Position numbers and translations under genes: made by a program. The notes below the pieces were generated by a model. The model had not been told where the DNA came from and did not search any database. It saw only the letters and a list, made by a program, of their open reading frames with translations. From contig NZ_JASNRD010000005.1 in assembly GCF_030412015.1 (NCBI RefSeq), positions 150,280 to 214,279 on the forward strand: 64,000 nucleotides of DNA. The letters run 5' to 3'. Source of the DNA: Massilia sp. YIM B02763. GTDB taxonomy: Bacteria > Pseudomonadota > Gammaproteobacteria > Burkholderiales > Burkholderiaceae_D. Positions 9,548-18,439 of this stretch are shown piece by piece (position 1 is the first letter of the stretch; each line of letters starts with the position of its first letter).

Positions 9548-9852
9548 ATGGTTAAGGTCGAACGGACGACAGGGGGCAGGGCAGGACGAGCGGCCCCGAG
9601 GGATTCAAGGGATGATGCCCGCAGGCATCAAATTGGTCAAGCGTTTGGCCCCCGGAGGGAGGCATGCTTACCACGTAGACGATTTGCTCATGACAGCGTG
9701 ACATCGGATCTCCCGCAAAAACCTGCCAAGTCGGCATTGCTTGCCATCATCGGACGATGCCGGATGTGCAAGCCGGGATTGGACCGGTGCCGGACGCGGC
9801 AGTTTCAGCGGATTGTTTGATGCGGTCGCGAGAAAAGTACGGTACATGAAGA

Positions 9853-9933
9853 ACGTCGTCCCTGCGCAGGCAGGGACCCAATGTTGCCAGCATGGCGACG
9901 ACACTGACAGAACTGCTTGCGCAGGGACGACGT
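9853..9933. repeat. REP-pair (REPIN-like) intergenic palindrome, family A
   Basis: ACGTCGTCCCTGCGCA (9853-9868) is repeated exactly inverted at 9918-9933, with an internal GCAGGCAGGGACCCA stretch. Related copies occur at 18385, 25744, 43546, 49725, 51140 and 57556. The rest of the 470-base gap between pilB and the ClpP-like gene (9548-10017) shows nothing else I can name. Confidence 0.75.
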
Positions 9934-10017
9934 ATTTCTTTGCGGGGACTTGAAGATCGAGCGCGCGCCAGTGCCAGGCGCGTGCCGGCGGATGAGGACA
10001 GTGCCGGCACACATTCG

Positions 10018-10575
10018 TCAATTCCACCAGTGGGCGGTGGTCCCGGCTTCCGGCAGCCGCGCCTGGCGCGCCGCGTGGACGATGCCGGCGTCGACGGCCT
10101 GGTCGGCCGTGTAGATGCGCGAGCTGCCGGTGAGGAAGCCGCGGATGTCCTGGGGCGCGGGCGCGCCGCGCGTGGCTTCCTCGAAGATGGACGCGTAGCG
10201 CTCGGCATCGAAGTCCAGGCAGTCGCGCCATTCGGAGATGCGGGCATGGTCGGCCGCCACCAGGTTGCCGAAGCCCCAGTGCAGCGGGTGGATCAGGAAG
10301 CGGGTGCCGGGGCAGGCATAGCGCTTCTGCCCGGCCAGGAAGATGGCGACGCCCACCGACTCGACGCTGCCCACGTTCCAGGTGGTGAGCGGCAGCGGCA
10401 GCGATTTGAGGAAGAAGTACAGCGCGAAGCCGGCCGTCATGTTGCCGCCTTCGGTGGACATGTGCAGTTCGATCTCGGTGGCGCCGCTCTGCAGCGCCTG
10501 GAGGCACAGATTACGGATGGTGCAGGCCGTGGTCGCGTTGATGGGGCCGATGAAATGGACGACGTGCAAAGACAT
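10018..10575 (-). CDS. Orphan ClpP-like serine peptidase
   Basis: 185 residues with the ClpP/crotonase-like fold. The motif GSVESVGVAIFLAG aligns with the ClpP nucleophile region (Ser73), and FLIHPLHWG supplies the catalytic His (His96), spaced 23 residues apart against about 25 in ClpP. SMSTEGG-type and ATRGAP segments also fit. No ClpX, ClpA or trigger factor gene is nearby, and divergence from canonical ClpP is large, so any partner ATPase is unknown. ATG at 10575 has a strong GGGAGG Shine-Dalgarno; a longer reading to 10707 would run into the palindromic repeat and is rejected. It lies downstream of uraH on the same strand, separated by a repeat, so co-transcription is possible. Confidence 0.75.
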   Translation of the reverse strand: MSLHVVHFIGPINATTACTIRNLCLQALQSGATEIELHMSTEGGNMTAGFALYFFLKSLPLPLTTWNVGSVESVGVAIFLAGQKRYACPGTRFLIHPLHWGFGNLVAADHARISEWRDCLDFDAERYASIFEEATRGAPAPQDIRGFLTGSSRIYTADQAVDAGIVHAARQARLPEAGTTAHWWN

Positions 10576-10633
10576 GGAAATCCTCCCGGAGCCAAGGATA
10601 GCAATTTCTTCATGCCGGGCTCGTACGACTGGT

Positions 10634-10714
10634 GGGTGGACGGCTCCGCTTGCCGCGGCGGCACATCGAGCGGCTACTATCACCGCGTGGACGGCAGAGC
10701 CGTCCACCCTACGG
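10634..10714. repeat. REP-pair intergenic palindrome, family B
   Basis: GGTGGACGGCTCCGC at 10634 faces an ACCGCGTGGACGGC-AGA-GCCGTCCACC palindrome ending near 10714. The right half is identical to that at 48338-48369. Copies also lie at 26734 and 39314. Confidence 0.7.
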
Positions 10715-10716
10715 GT

Positions 10717-11070
10717 TCAGCTGCCCCGGTAGGTCGAATACGACCAGGGCGTGACCACCAGCGGCACGTGGTAGTTCTGGGACGCGTCCGCCACGCCGAA
10801 GGCGATCGTCACGCGGTCCACGAAGCGCGGGAACGGCAGCTGGACGCCCTGGGCCGCGAAATAGTCGCCGGCCGCGAACACCAGCTCGTACTGGCCGGCC
10901 CGCAGGGCGTCGCCCTCCAGCAGCGGCTTGTCGCAGCGCCCGTCCGCATTCGTGGCCGTGCTGGCGAGCAGGATGCGCGTGCCGTCGCGGACGGCATGGA
11001 GTTCCACCGCCACGCCCGCGGCCGGCCGGCCGTGGGCGGTATCGAGTACGTGGGTGCTGAGTTTTCCCAT
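10717..11070 (-). CDS. uraH: 5-hydroxyisourate hydrolase (transthyretin-like)
   Basis: 117 residues, the usual length. The N-terminal motif KLSTHVLDTAHGRPA carries the catalytic His (His7) and the protein ends in the diagnostic YRGS; the middle VFAAGDYF and PFPRFVDRVTIAFGV stretches are typical. It hydrolyses 5-hydroxyisourate, the product of urate oxidase, to OHCU in the cytoplasm. It is divergent from puuE, so the pathway is split across a shared control region of 105 bases. No uricase or OHCU decarboxylase is present in the window. Confidence 0.95.
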   Translation of the reverse strand: MGKLSTHVLDTAHGRPAAGVAVELHAVRDGTRILLASTATNADGRCDKPLLEGDALRAGQYELVFAAGDYFAAQGVQLPFPRFVDRVTIAFGVADASQNYHVPLVVTPWSYSTYRGS

Positions 11071-11138
11071 TTGTCATCCTATACGTGGAGCCTGAGCAGG
11101 CGTATGCGGCTGATGATATAACGATGTACTTCCTGCAA

Positions 11139-11156
11139 TATATGATGGAACATATA
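11139..11156. promoter_or_regulatory. AT-rich dyad in the uraH/puuE divergent promoter region
   Basis: TATATG-N6-CATATA at 11139-11156, extended by one matched base each side, inside the only AT-rich part of the 105-base divergent gap. It is a candidate operator for a purine-catabolism regulator; no such regulator gene is adjacent. Confidence 0.4.
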
Positions 11157-11175
11157 CCCATCTTCGCGAGCGCCC

Positions 11176-12138
11176 ATGGACACCTACCGAGATTATCCGC
11201 GCGACCTCGTCGGCTACGGCCGCAACCCGCCGCACCCGCAATGGCCGGGCCAGGCGCGCATCGCCCTGCAGTTCGTGCTGAACTACGAGGAAGGCGGCGA
11301 AAACAACGTGCTGCACGGGGACGCCGGCTCGGAAACCTTCCTGTCCGAGATCATCGGCGCCCAGTCCTTCCCCATGCGCCACATGAGCATGGAATCGCTG
11401 TACGAATACGGCTCGCGCGCGGGACTGTGGCGCATCCTGCGCCTGTTCGAGGAAAGGCGGATGCCGCTGACGGTGTTCGGGGTGGCGATGGCCCTGAAGC
11501 GCCATCCGGAAGCGGTGGCGGCGTTCCGCGAGCTGGGCCACGAGATCGCCTGCCACGGCCTGCGCTGGATCTCGTACCAGAACGTCGACGAAGCCACCGA
11601 GCGCGCGCACATGAAGGAAGCCGTCGACATCCTCCGCGAACTCACGGGAGAAGCGCCGCAGGGCTGGTACACGGGCCGCGATTCGCCGAACACGCGCCGG
11701 CTGGTGCTGGAGCACGGCGGCTTCGTCTACGATGCCGACCATTATGGCGACGACCTGCCGTTCTGGACCGAGGTATCGTTCACCGACGCCAATGGCTGGC
11801 ATGCCAAGCGTGAGCACCTCGTGGTGCCGTACACGCTGGACACGAACGACATGCGCTTCGCGGCCATGCAGGGGTTCAATTCGGGAACCCAGTTCTTCGA
11901 TTACCTGAAGGATGCGTTCGACGTGCTGTATGCGGAGGGCGACCCCAACGGCCTGGACCAGCCGAAGATGCTGTCGATCGGCCTGCATTGCCGCCTGGCC
12001 GGCCGTCCCGCCCGCGCGGCGGCGCTGGCGCGCTTCCTCGACTATGTGCAGCGCCACCACCACGTGTGGATCGCGCGCCGCATCGACATAGCGCGCCACT
12101 GGCAGGACGTGCATCCCTGGCAGCAAACAGGTACCTGA
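11176..12138 (+). CDS. puuE: Allantoinase, polysaccharide-deacetylase type
   Basis: 320 residues of the PuuE family: starts MDTYRDYPRDLVGYG, with NYEEGGENNVLHGD, the SETFLSE stretch, LGHEIACHGLRWI and WYTGRDSPNTRRL, all typical of the cofactor-poor allantoinase related to polysaccharide deacetylases, unlike the amidohydrolase AllB. It hydrolyses allantoin to allantoate. It is followed after 109 bases by xdhA on the same strand. The ATG at 11176 lies just after the AT-rich control region; no strong Shine-Dalgarno is visible. Confidence 0.93.
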   Translation: MDTYRDYPRDLVGYGRNPPHPQWPGQARIALQFVLNYEEGGENNVLHGDAGSETFLSEIIGAQSFPMRHMSMESLYEYGSRAGLWRILRLFEERRMPLTVFGVAMALKRHPEAVAAFRELGHEIACHGLRWISYQNVDEATERAHMKEAVDILRELTGEAPQGWYTGRDSPNTRRLVLEHGGFVYDADHYGDDLPFWTEVSFTDANGWHAKREHLVVPYTLDTNDMRFAAMQGFNSGTQFFDYLKDAFDVLYAEGDPNGLDQPKMLSIGLHCRLAGRPARAAALARFLDYVQRHHHVWIARRIDIARHWQDVHPWQQTGT

Positions 12139-12150
12139 GCGGCGCTTCCT

Positions 12151-12181
12151 GATATGCTTCATCGATGATATTCGACATATC
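12151..12181. promoter_or_regulatory. AT-rich dyad upstream of xdhA
   Basis: GATATG (12151-12156) and CATATC (12176-12181) are inverted around 19 bases that include ATCGATGATAT. The ATATG/CATAT halves recall the dyad at 11139-11156, so one regulator may act on both purine promoters. The match is short and could be chance in an AT-rich spacer. Confidence 0.3.
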
Positions 12182-12247
12182 GATTTAGTTATATGAAGAA
12201 AGTGCCGCACTGCTAATCTTGCATGTTGGGTTCACTCCGAGGCAACG

Positions 12248-13711
12248 ATGTCCACACCGATCCGATTCTTTTACCGCGGTGCCGTCCATGAAGTGGTGGA
12301 CGTCGCGCCGACGCAGACCGTGCTGCAGCACCTGCGCGAAGACCTGCATTGCACCGGCACCAAGGAAGGTTGCGCCGAGGGCGATTGCGGCGCTTGCACG
12401 GTCGTGGTCGGATCGCTGGAGGGCGGCGAGGTGCAACTCAAGGCCGTGAATGCCTGCATCCAGTTCACGCCCACGCTGGACGGCAAGGCGCTGTTCACCG
12501 TCGAGGACCTGCAGCAGCCGGACGGCGCCCTGCACCCCGTGCAGCAGGCGCTGGTCGAATGCCACGGTTCCCAGTGCGGCTTCTGCACGCCGGGCTTTGC
12601 CATGTCCTTGTGGGGCATGTACCTGAACCAGGACGGCCGCGCACCCACGCGCTGCCAGATCGACGACGCCCTGTCCGGCAACCTGTGCCGCTGCACGGGC
12701 TACCGTCCCATCATCGATGCCGCCCGCCGCATGGGCGAGCTGCCGCCCGTCGCCTTCGACCGCGCGGCGCTGGCCGAGACGCTGCGCGGCCTGCAGCGCG
12801 AAGCGGGCGCCGTCTACGGCTTCGCCGGCCAGTCCTTCCACGCGCCGCGCACGCTCGACGAACTCGTCGCCGCCCGCGGCGCGCATCCCGAGGCCGTGCT
12901 GCTGGCCGGCTCGACGGACGTCGGCCTGTGGGTCACCAAGCAGATGCGGGTGCTCACGGACATCATCTACCTGGGCCACGTGGCCGAGCTGAAGACGGTG
13001 CGCGAGGCCGGCGGCTGCATCGAGATCGGCGCCGGCGTCTCGCTGGAAGACGCGTACGCGGCCGTGTGCCGCCACTATCCCGCCGAGCTGGGCGAACTGC
13101 GCCAGCGCTTTGCCTCGCTGCCGATCCGTAACGCGGGCACGCTGGGCGGCAACGTCGCCAACGGTTCGCCGATCGGCGATTCGATGCCGTGGCTGATCGC
13201 GCTGGGCAGCAGCATCGTGCTGCGCGGGCCGGAGGGCGAGCGCACGCTGGCGCTGGAGGATTTCTATCTCGGCTACCAGGTCAAGGACCTGCGCGCCGGC
13301 GAGATCGTGGCCGCCGTGCGCGTGCCGCTGCCGCGCCCGAACGTGGTGCTGCGCACCTATAAACTGGCCAAGCGCTTCGACCAGGACATCTCGGCCGTGT
13401 GCGCCGCCTTCGCCTTCACGCTGGAAGACGGCATCGTGCGCGACGCCCGCATCGCCTTCGGCGGCATGGCGGCGACGCCGAAGCGCGCCGCGCAGGCGGA
13501 AGGGGTGCTGCGCGGCCGCGCCTGGGACGAGTCGGCGGTGGACGAGGCGATGGCCGCGCTGGCGCGCGACTACGCGCCGCTGTCCGACATGCGCGCCTCC
13601 AGCAACTACCGCATGAAGGCGGCGCGGAACCTGCTGCGCCGCTACTGGTACGAGACGCGCCGCGACGATCCGTTGCCGGCGGCGGCACTGAACGCATTCG
13701 CGCAGGCTTGA
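12248..13711 (+). CDS. xdhA: Xanthine dehydrogenase small subunit (2Fe-2S and FAD)
   Basis: 487 residues. The N-terminal plant-type [2Fe-2S] domain has Cys42, Cys47, Cys50 and Cys70; the second cluster domain has Cys110/Cys113 (CGFC) and Cys147/Cys149 (CRC). The FAD-binding domain spans about 195-370 (LLAGSTDVGLWVTK, RNAGTLGGNVANGSPIGD) and the CO-dehydrogenase flavoprotein C-terminal domain the rest. It passes electrons from the molybdenum subunit to NAD. First gene of an xdhA-xdhB-xdhC-guaD operon with tight spacing. Confidence 0.96.
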   Translation: MSTPIRFFYRGAVHEVVDVAPTQTVLQHLREDLHCTGTKEGCAEGDCGACTVVVGSLEGGEVQLKAVNACIQFTPTLDGKALFTVEDLQQPDGALHPVQQALVECHGSQCGFCTPGFAMSLWGMYLNQDGRAPTRCQIDDALSGNLCRCTGYRPIIDAARRMGELPPVAFDRAALAETLRGLQREAGAVYGFAGQSFHAPRTLDELVAARGAHPEAVLLAGSTDVGLWVTKQMRVLTDIIYLGHVAELKTVREAGGCIEIGAGVSLEDAYAAVCRHYPAELGELRQRFASLPIRNAGTLGGNVANGSPIGDSMPWLIALGSSIVLRGPEGERTLALEDFYLGYQVKDLRAGEIVAAVRVPLPRPNVVLRTYKLAKRFDQDISAVCAAFAFTLEDGIVRDARIAFGGMAATPKRAAQAEGVLRGRAWDESAVDEAMAALARDYAPLSDMRASSNYRMKAARNLLRRYWYETRRDDPLPAAALNAFAQA

Positions 13712-13721
13712 GGAGGACAGG

Positions 13722-16073
13722 ATGAACGACGCAGCCAACCCGGCCATCGACTCAGTTGCGAGCAGCGCGGCCTGGACCCAGGTCGGCCGCTCGCGCCCGC
13801 ACGAATCGGCGCGCCTGCACGTGCTCGGCCAGGCCGACTACACGGACGACATCGCGGAAACGCGCGGCACGCTGCACGGGGCGCTGGGCCTGTCGGCCAA
13901 GGCGCACTCGCGCATCCTCGGCATCGACCTGGCGGCCGTCAAGGCCAGCCGCGGCGTGCGCGCCGTCTACACGGCCCGCGACATCCCTGGCACCAACGAC
14001 TGCGGCCCGATCATCCACGACGATCCGATCCTGGCCGATGGCCTCGTGCAGTACGTGGGCCAGCCCCTCTTCATCGTCGTCGCCGACAGCCACCAGGATG
14101 CGCGCCGCGCCGCGCGCCTGGCGACCGTCACCTACGAGGAGCTGCCGGCGATCCTGACGCCGCAGGCGGCCCGTGCCGCGCAATCGTACGTGCTGCCGCC
14201 GATGCGCCTGCAGCGCGGCGATGCGCAGGCCGCGTTCGAACGGGCGCCACACCGGGTCAAGGGCGAGCTGCTCGTCGGCGGCCAGGAACAGTTCTATCTC
14301 GAAGGCCAGATCGCCTACGCGATCCCGCAGGAAAACGACGGCATGCTGGTGCAGTGCTCGACCCAGCACCCGAGCGAGATGCAGCACGTGGTCGCGCACG
14401 CGCTGGGCCTGCATTCGCACCACGTGACGGTCGAGTGCCGGCGCATGGGCGGCGGCTTCGGCGGCAAGGAATCGCAATCGGCCTTGTGGGCGGCGGCGGC
14501 GGCCGTCGCGGCGAAGAAGAGCGGGCGCCCGGTGAAACTGCGCGCGGACCGGGACGACGACATGCTCGTCACGGGCAAGCGCCACTGCTTCCACTACGAA
14601 TACGAGGTCGGCTACGACGACGCGGGCCGCATCGTGGCGGCGAAGGTCGACATGGTCAGCCGTGCCGGCTTCTCGGCCGATCTGTCCGGCCCCGTGGCCA
14701 CGCGCGCCGTCTGCCATTTCGACAACACGTATTACCTGTCCGACGTCGACATCCGCGCCGCCTGCGGCAAGACGAACACCCAGTCGAACACGGCGTTCCG
14801 CGGCTTCGGCGGGCCGCAGGGCGCCATCGCGATGGAATACGTGCTCGACGAGATCGCCCGCAACCTAGGCCGCGACGCGCTCGACATCCGCAAGCTGAAT
14901 TTCTACGGCAAGGCCGATCGCAACGTCACGCCCTACGGCCAGACCATCGTCGACAACGTGATCCACGAACTGGTCGACGAGCTGGAAGCGACGAGCGACT
15001 ACCGCGCGCGGCGCGCGGCCATCGACGCCTACAACTCCACGAGTCCCGTGCTGAAGAAAGGCCTGGCGCTGACGCCCGTGAAGTTCGGCATCGCCTTCAA
15101 CGTGACGCACCTGAACCAGGCCGGCGCCCTCGTGCACGTGTACGTGGACGGCTCCGTCCTCGTGAACCACGGCGGCACCGAGATGGGGCAGGGCGTCAAC
15201 ACCAAGGTGATGCAGGTGGTGGCGCACGAGCTGGGCGTGGACCTGGCGCGCGTGCGCATCACGGCCACGCGCACGGACAAGGTCGCGAACACCTCGGCCA
15301 CGGCGGCATCGACGGGCGCCGACCTGAACGGCAAGGCCGCGCAGGATGCGGCGCGCCAGATCCGCGAGCGCCTGGCGGACTATGCGGCCAGGACCTGGGG
15401 CGGCAAGGCCGAGGACGTGCGCTTCGCGGCCGATACCGTGTTCGTGGACGGCCACGAGGTGCCGTTCGGCGAGCTGGTCGCGCGGGCCTACCTGTCGCGC
15501 GTGCAGCTGTGGTCGGACGGCTACTATGCCACGCCGGGCCTGCACTGGGATGCCAAGACGATGACGGGCCGGCCGTTCTCGTATTTCGCCTACGGCGCGG
15601 CGGTGGCCGAGGTGGTCGTCGACACGCTGACCGGTGAATGGAAGCTGCTGCGCGCCGACTGCCTGTACGACGCCGGCAACTCCCTGAATCCCGCGCTCGA
15701 CATCGGCCAGGTCGAAGGCGCCTTCATCCAGGGCATGGGCTGGCTGACGACGGAAGAGCTGTGGTGGAACGACGGCGGCAAGCTGATGACGCATGCGCCG
15801 TCCACCTACAAGATCCCCGCCGTGTCCGACTGCCCCGAGGACTTCCGCGTGCGCCTGTTCGACAACCGCAACGTCGAGGATTCGATCCACCGCTCCAAGG
15901 CCGTGGGCGAGCCGCCGCTGCTGCTGCCGTTCTCCGTGTTCTTCGCCATCCGCGACGCCATCTCCAGCGTGGGCGGGCACCGCGTGAACCCGCCGCTGCG
16001 CGCGCCGGCGACGGCGGAGGCGATCCTCGATGCGATCGCGGCGGTCGAAGCCGGCGCGACTGCCGAAGGCTGA
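13722..16073 (+). CDS. xdhB: Xanthine dehydrogenase molybdenum-binding large subunit
   Basis: 783 residues. Aldehyde oxidase/xanthine dehydrogenase a/b hammerhead domain (about 25-135) then the molybdopterin-binding domain with GGGFGGKES, the RGFGGPQG arginine loop and the GGTEMGQGVNTK motif. It hydroxylates hypoxanthine to xanthine and xanthine to urate. The ATG at 13722 has a GGAGGACAGG ribosome site and is 10 bases from the xdhA stop. Confidence 0.96.
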   Translation: MNDAANPAIDSVASSAAWTQVGRSRPHESARLHVLGQADYTDDIAETRGTLHGALGLSAKAHSRILGIDLAAVKASRGVRAVYTARDIPGTNDCGPIIHDDPILADGLVQYVGQPLFIVVADSHQDARRAARLATVTYEELPAILTPQAARAAQSYVLPPMRLQRGDAQAAFERAPHRVKGELLVGGQEQFYLEGQIAYAIPQENDGMLVQCSTQHPSEMQHVVAHALGLHSHHVTVECRRMGGGFGGKESQSALWAAAAAVAAKKSGRPVKLRADRDDDMLVTGKRHCFHYEYEVGYDDAGRIVAAKVDMVSRAGFSADLSGPVATRAVCHFDNTYYLSDVDIRAACGKTNTQSNTAFRGFGGPQGAIAMEYVLDEIARNLGRDALDIRKLNFYGKADRNVTPYGQTIVDNVIHELVDELEATSDYRARRAAIDAYNSTSPVLKKGLALTPVKFGIAFNVTHLNQAGALVHVYVDGSVLVNHGGTEMGQGVNTKVMQVVAHELGVDLARVRITATRTDKVANTSATAASTGADLNGKAAQDAARQIRERLADYAARTWGGKAEDVRFAADTVFVDGHEVPFGELVARAYLSRVQLWSDGYYATPGLHWDAKTMTGRPFSYFAYGAAVAEVVVDTLTGEWKLLRADCLYDAGNSLNPALDIGQVEGAFIQGMGWLTTEELWWNDGGKLMTHAPSTYKIPAVSDCPEDFRVRLFDNRNVEDSIHRSKAVGEPPLLLPFSVFFAIRDAISSVGGHRVNPPLRAPATAEAILDAIAAVEAGATAEG

Positions 16074-16074
16074 C

Positions 16075-17061
16075 ATGGACGACTGGCTGCAAGCGCCGGC
16101 GCTCCCCGCCGTGCTGGTCACGGTCGCGCGCGTCGAAGGTTCGGTGCCGCGCGAGGCGGGTGCCCGCATGCTCGTCGGCGCCGCGCGCCAATGGGACACG
16201 GTGGGCGGCGGCCACCTCGAGCTGCGCGCCGTCGAGATCGCGCGCGCCATGCTGGCGGGCGGCGCGCCCCGCCGCCTGGAACGCTTCCCGCTCGGCCCCG
16301 GCCTGGGCCAGTGCTGCGGCGGCGTCGCCCACCTTGCCTTCGAGCGCGTCGACGGCGCGCACCTCGCCGCGCTGGCGGCGCGCCGCACCGTCGATACCTG
16401 GCGCCTGGTGGCCTTCGACGGAGAACCCGGCCTGGCCTTGTGCGACGAAGCGGGCAAGCCCCTGGCCGGGACCGCGCCGGCCTTCGACCGCGCGGCCGGC
16501 ACCCACGTGCTGCGCGACGCCGATGGCCGGCGCTGGCTGGCCGACCTGGTGGCGGCGCCGCGCGCCCATGTGATGCTGTTCGGCGCCGGCCACGTGGGCG
16601 CCGCCATCGTGCGCGCGCTGGCGGAGCTGCCGTGCCGCGTGACCTGGGTCGACGAGCGCGACGCCATGTTCCCCGCGAATCTGCCGCATAATGTGACCGT
16701 CGAGGCGACCGACGTGCCCGAGGCGCTGGCGCAGCACGCCGCGCCGGGCACGTTCTTCCTCGTCATGACGCACAGCCACGCGCTCGACCAGCGCCTGGCC
16801 GAAACCATCCTGAAGCGCCCCACCGACGACTGGTTCGGGCTGATCGGATCCGATACGAAACGCAAGCAGTTCGAGCGCCGCCTGCTGGAGCGCGGTGTCG
16901 ACGGCGCGCGCCTCGACGCCATGGTCTGCCCGGTGGGCGTGCCCGGCATCGAAGGCAAGCAGCCCGCCGTCATCGCCGTGGCCGTGGCCGCGCAACTGCT
17001 GATGGCCTGGGAGCGGGCGTTCGCGCCCGGCCCCGGCCACGCATTACCCGAAAGAAGCTGA
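16075..17061 (+). CDS. xdhC: Xanthine dehydrogenase accessory/maturation protein XdhC
   Basis: 328 residues. An N-terminal XdhC/CoxI domain (VEGSVPREAGARMLV, GGGHLELRA, GQCCGG) and a C-terminal Rossmann-like domain (FGAGHVGAAIVRAL, WVDERD). XdhC delivers sulfurated molybdenum cofactor to XdhB. The ATG at 16075 is one base after the xdhB stop; the upstream in-frame extension lies wholly inside xdhB. It overlaps guaD by one base (ATGA). Confidence 0.93.
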   Translation: MDDWLQAPALPAVLVTVARVEGSVPREAGARMLVGAARQWDTVGGGHLELRAVEIARAMLAGGAPRRLERFPLGPGLGQCCGGVAHLAFERVDGAHLAALAARRTVDTWRLVAFDGEPGLALCDEAGKPLAGTAPAFDRAAGTHVLRDADGRRWLADLVAAPRAHVMLFGAGHVGAAIVRALAELPCRVTWVDERDAMFPANLPHNVTVEATDVPEALAQHAAPGTFFLVMTHSHALDQRLAETILKRPTDDWFGLIGSDTKRKQFERRLLERGVDGARLDAMVCPVGVPGIEGKQPAVIAVAVAAQLLMAWERAFAPGPGHALPERS

Positions 17062-18380
17062 TGTCCAACGCACCCTCCACCTTGCAGGCATTCCGCGCGA
17101 GCCTGCTGCATTTTCACGCCGATCCGGCGTTTTCCGACGCGGCCCACGCCTGGCACGCGGACGGCCTGCTCGTCGTCGACGCGGCAGGGCGCATCGTCGC
17201 GGCCGGCGATTACGCCGCGCTGGAAGGCACGCTGCCGTTTGGAACGCCCGTCACCGACTGGTCCGGCAAGATCATCTGCCCCGGCTTCATCGACACCCAC
17301 CTGCATTTCCCGCAGACCGACATGATCGCCTCGCCGGCCCCGGGCCTGCTGCCCTGGCTGGAGACGTATACCTTTCCCACCGAGGGGCGCTTCGCGGACC
17401 CGGCGCATGCGCGCGCCACCGCCGACTTCTTCCTCGACGAGCTGCTGCGCAACGGCACCACGACGGCCTCCGTCTACTGCACCGTGCACGCCGATTCCGT
17501 CGACGCGCTGTTCGAGGCGAGCGCCGCGCGCAATCTGCGCATGGCGGCCGGCAAGGTGCTGATGGACCGCCATTGCCCGGACTTCCTGCGCGACACGGCC
17601 GACATGCGCGCGAGCGAGGACCTGATCCGCCGCTGGCACGGCAAGGGCCGCGCCATGTACGCGATCACGCCGCGCTTCGCCCCCACGTCCACCGAGGCCC
17701 AGCTGGCCGCCACCGGCGAGCTGGCGCGCGCCTTCCCGGACACCATCATCCAGACGCACGTGGCGGAAAACCGCGACGAATGCGCCTGGGTGCGGGAGCT
17801 GTTCCCGCAGCAGCGCAGCTACCTGTCCGTGTACGAGCACTATGGCCTGATGCGCCCGCGCGCGTTGTTCGGCCACTGCATCTGGCTCGACGACGAGGAC
17901 TTCCGCCTGATGGCCGATACGGGATCGGCGATCGCCCATTGCCCGACCTCCAACCTGTTCCTGGGCAGCGGCCTGTTCGACATGGCGCGCGCCGACGCGG
18001 CCGGGGCCCTGGTCTCGCTGGGCACGGACGTGGGTGCGGGCACGTCGTTCTCGATATTGCAAACAATGAATGAAGCGTATAAAGTTGCGCGGTTGAAAGG
18101 CAGCTACCTTCCGGCCTTGCGCATGTTCTACCTCGCCACGCTGGGCGCCGCGCGCAGCATGCAGCTCGAGGGCACGATCGGCAATTTCGCGGCCGGCGCC
18201 GAGGCCGACTTCATCGTCCTCGACCCCAAGGCCACGCCGCTGCTGGCGCGCCGCACGGCGAACGCCGGCACCCTCGAGGAAACGCTGTTCGCGCTGGCCC
18301 TGCTGGGCGACGACCGTGCCATCCGCGCCACCTACGCGGCGGGCCGGCTGGTGCATGAACGGGAAGAACTGCCGGCCTGA
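17061..18380 (+). CDS. guaD: Guanine deaminase
   Basis: 439-residue amidohydrolase. The metal site is visible as PGFIDTHLHFPQTD, THVAEN, FGHCIWL and SLGTDVGAGTS, with CPTSNLFLGSG between, all diagnostic of GuaD. It deaminates guanine to xanthine, the substrate of the xdhABC enzyme encoded just upstream. A patch at about 18047-18100 uses AT-rich codons (ATA, TTG, CAA, ACA, AAT, TAT, AAA, GTT) unlike the rest of the gene although the protein motif (LQTMNEAYKVA) is conserved. Confidence 0.95.
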   Translation: MSNAPSTLQAFRASLLHFHADPAFSDAAHAWHADGLLVVDAAGRIVAAGDYAALEGTLPFGTPVTDWSGKIICPGFIDTHLHFPQTDMIASPAPGLLPWLETYTFPTEGRFADPAHARATADFFLDELLRNGTTTASVYCTVHADSVDALFEASAARNLRMAAGKVLMDRHCPDFLRDTADMRASEDLIRRWHGKGRAMYAITPRFAPTSTEAQLAATGELARAFPDTIIQTHVAENRDECAWVRELFPQQRSYLSVYEHYGLMRPRALFGHCIWLDDEDFRLMADTGSAIAHCPTSNLFLGSGLFDMARADAAGALVSLGTDVGAGTSFSILQTMNEAYKVARLKGSYLPALRMFYLATLGAARSMQLEGTIGNFAAGAEADFIVLDPKATPLLARRTANAGTLEETLFALALLGDDRAIRATYAAGRLVHEREELPA

Positions 18381-18384
18381 ATTC

Positions 18385-18409
18385 CGTCGTCCCCGCGCAG
18401 GCGACGACG
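18385..18409. repeat. Short single copy related to repeat family A
   Basis: CGTCGTCCCCGCGCAGGCG followed by ACGACG forms one small imperfect palindrome between guaD and the adenosine deaminase gene. It looks like a truncated or solitary member of the family described at 9853. Confidence 0.5.
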
Positions 18410-18439
18410 CTTCACTTACGACCTGAGCCGAGAATATCC

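Noticed and set aside
9548-9780. Sigma-54 promoter for pilB
   Set aside because: TGGCA and TGC elements on the minus strand have the wrong spacing.
14865-18356. A very long open frame (about 1160 codons) on the minus strand across xdhB, xdhC and guaD
   Set aside because: It is antisense to three convincing genes; GC-rich DNA keeps antisense frames open. Its translation is Arg/Ala/Gly-rich without motifs.
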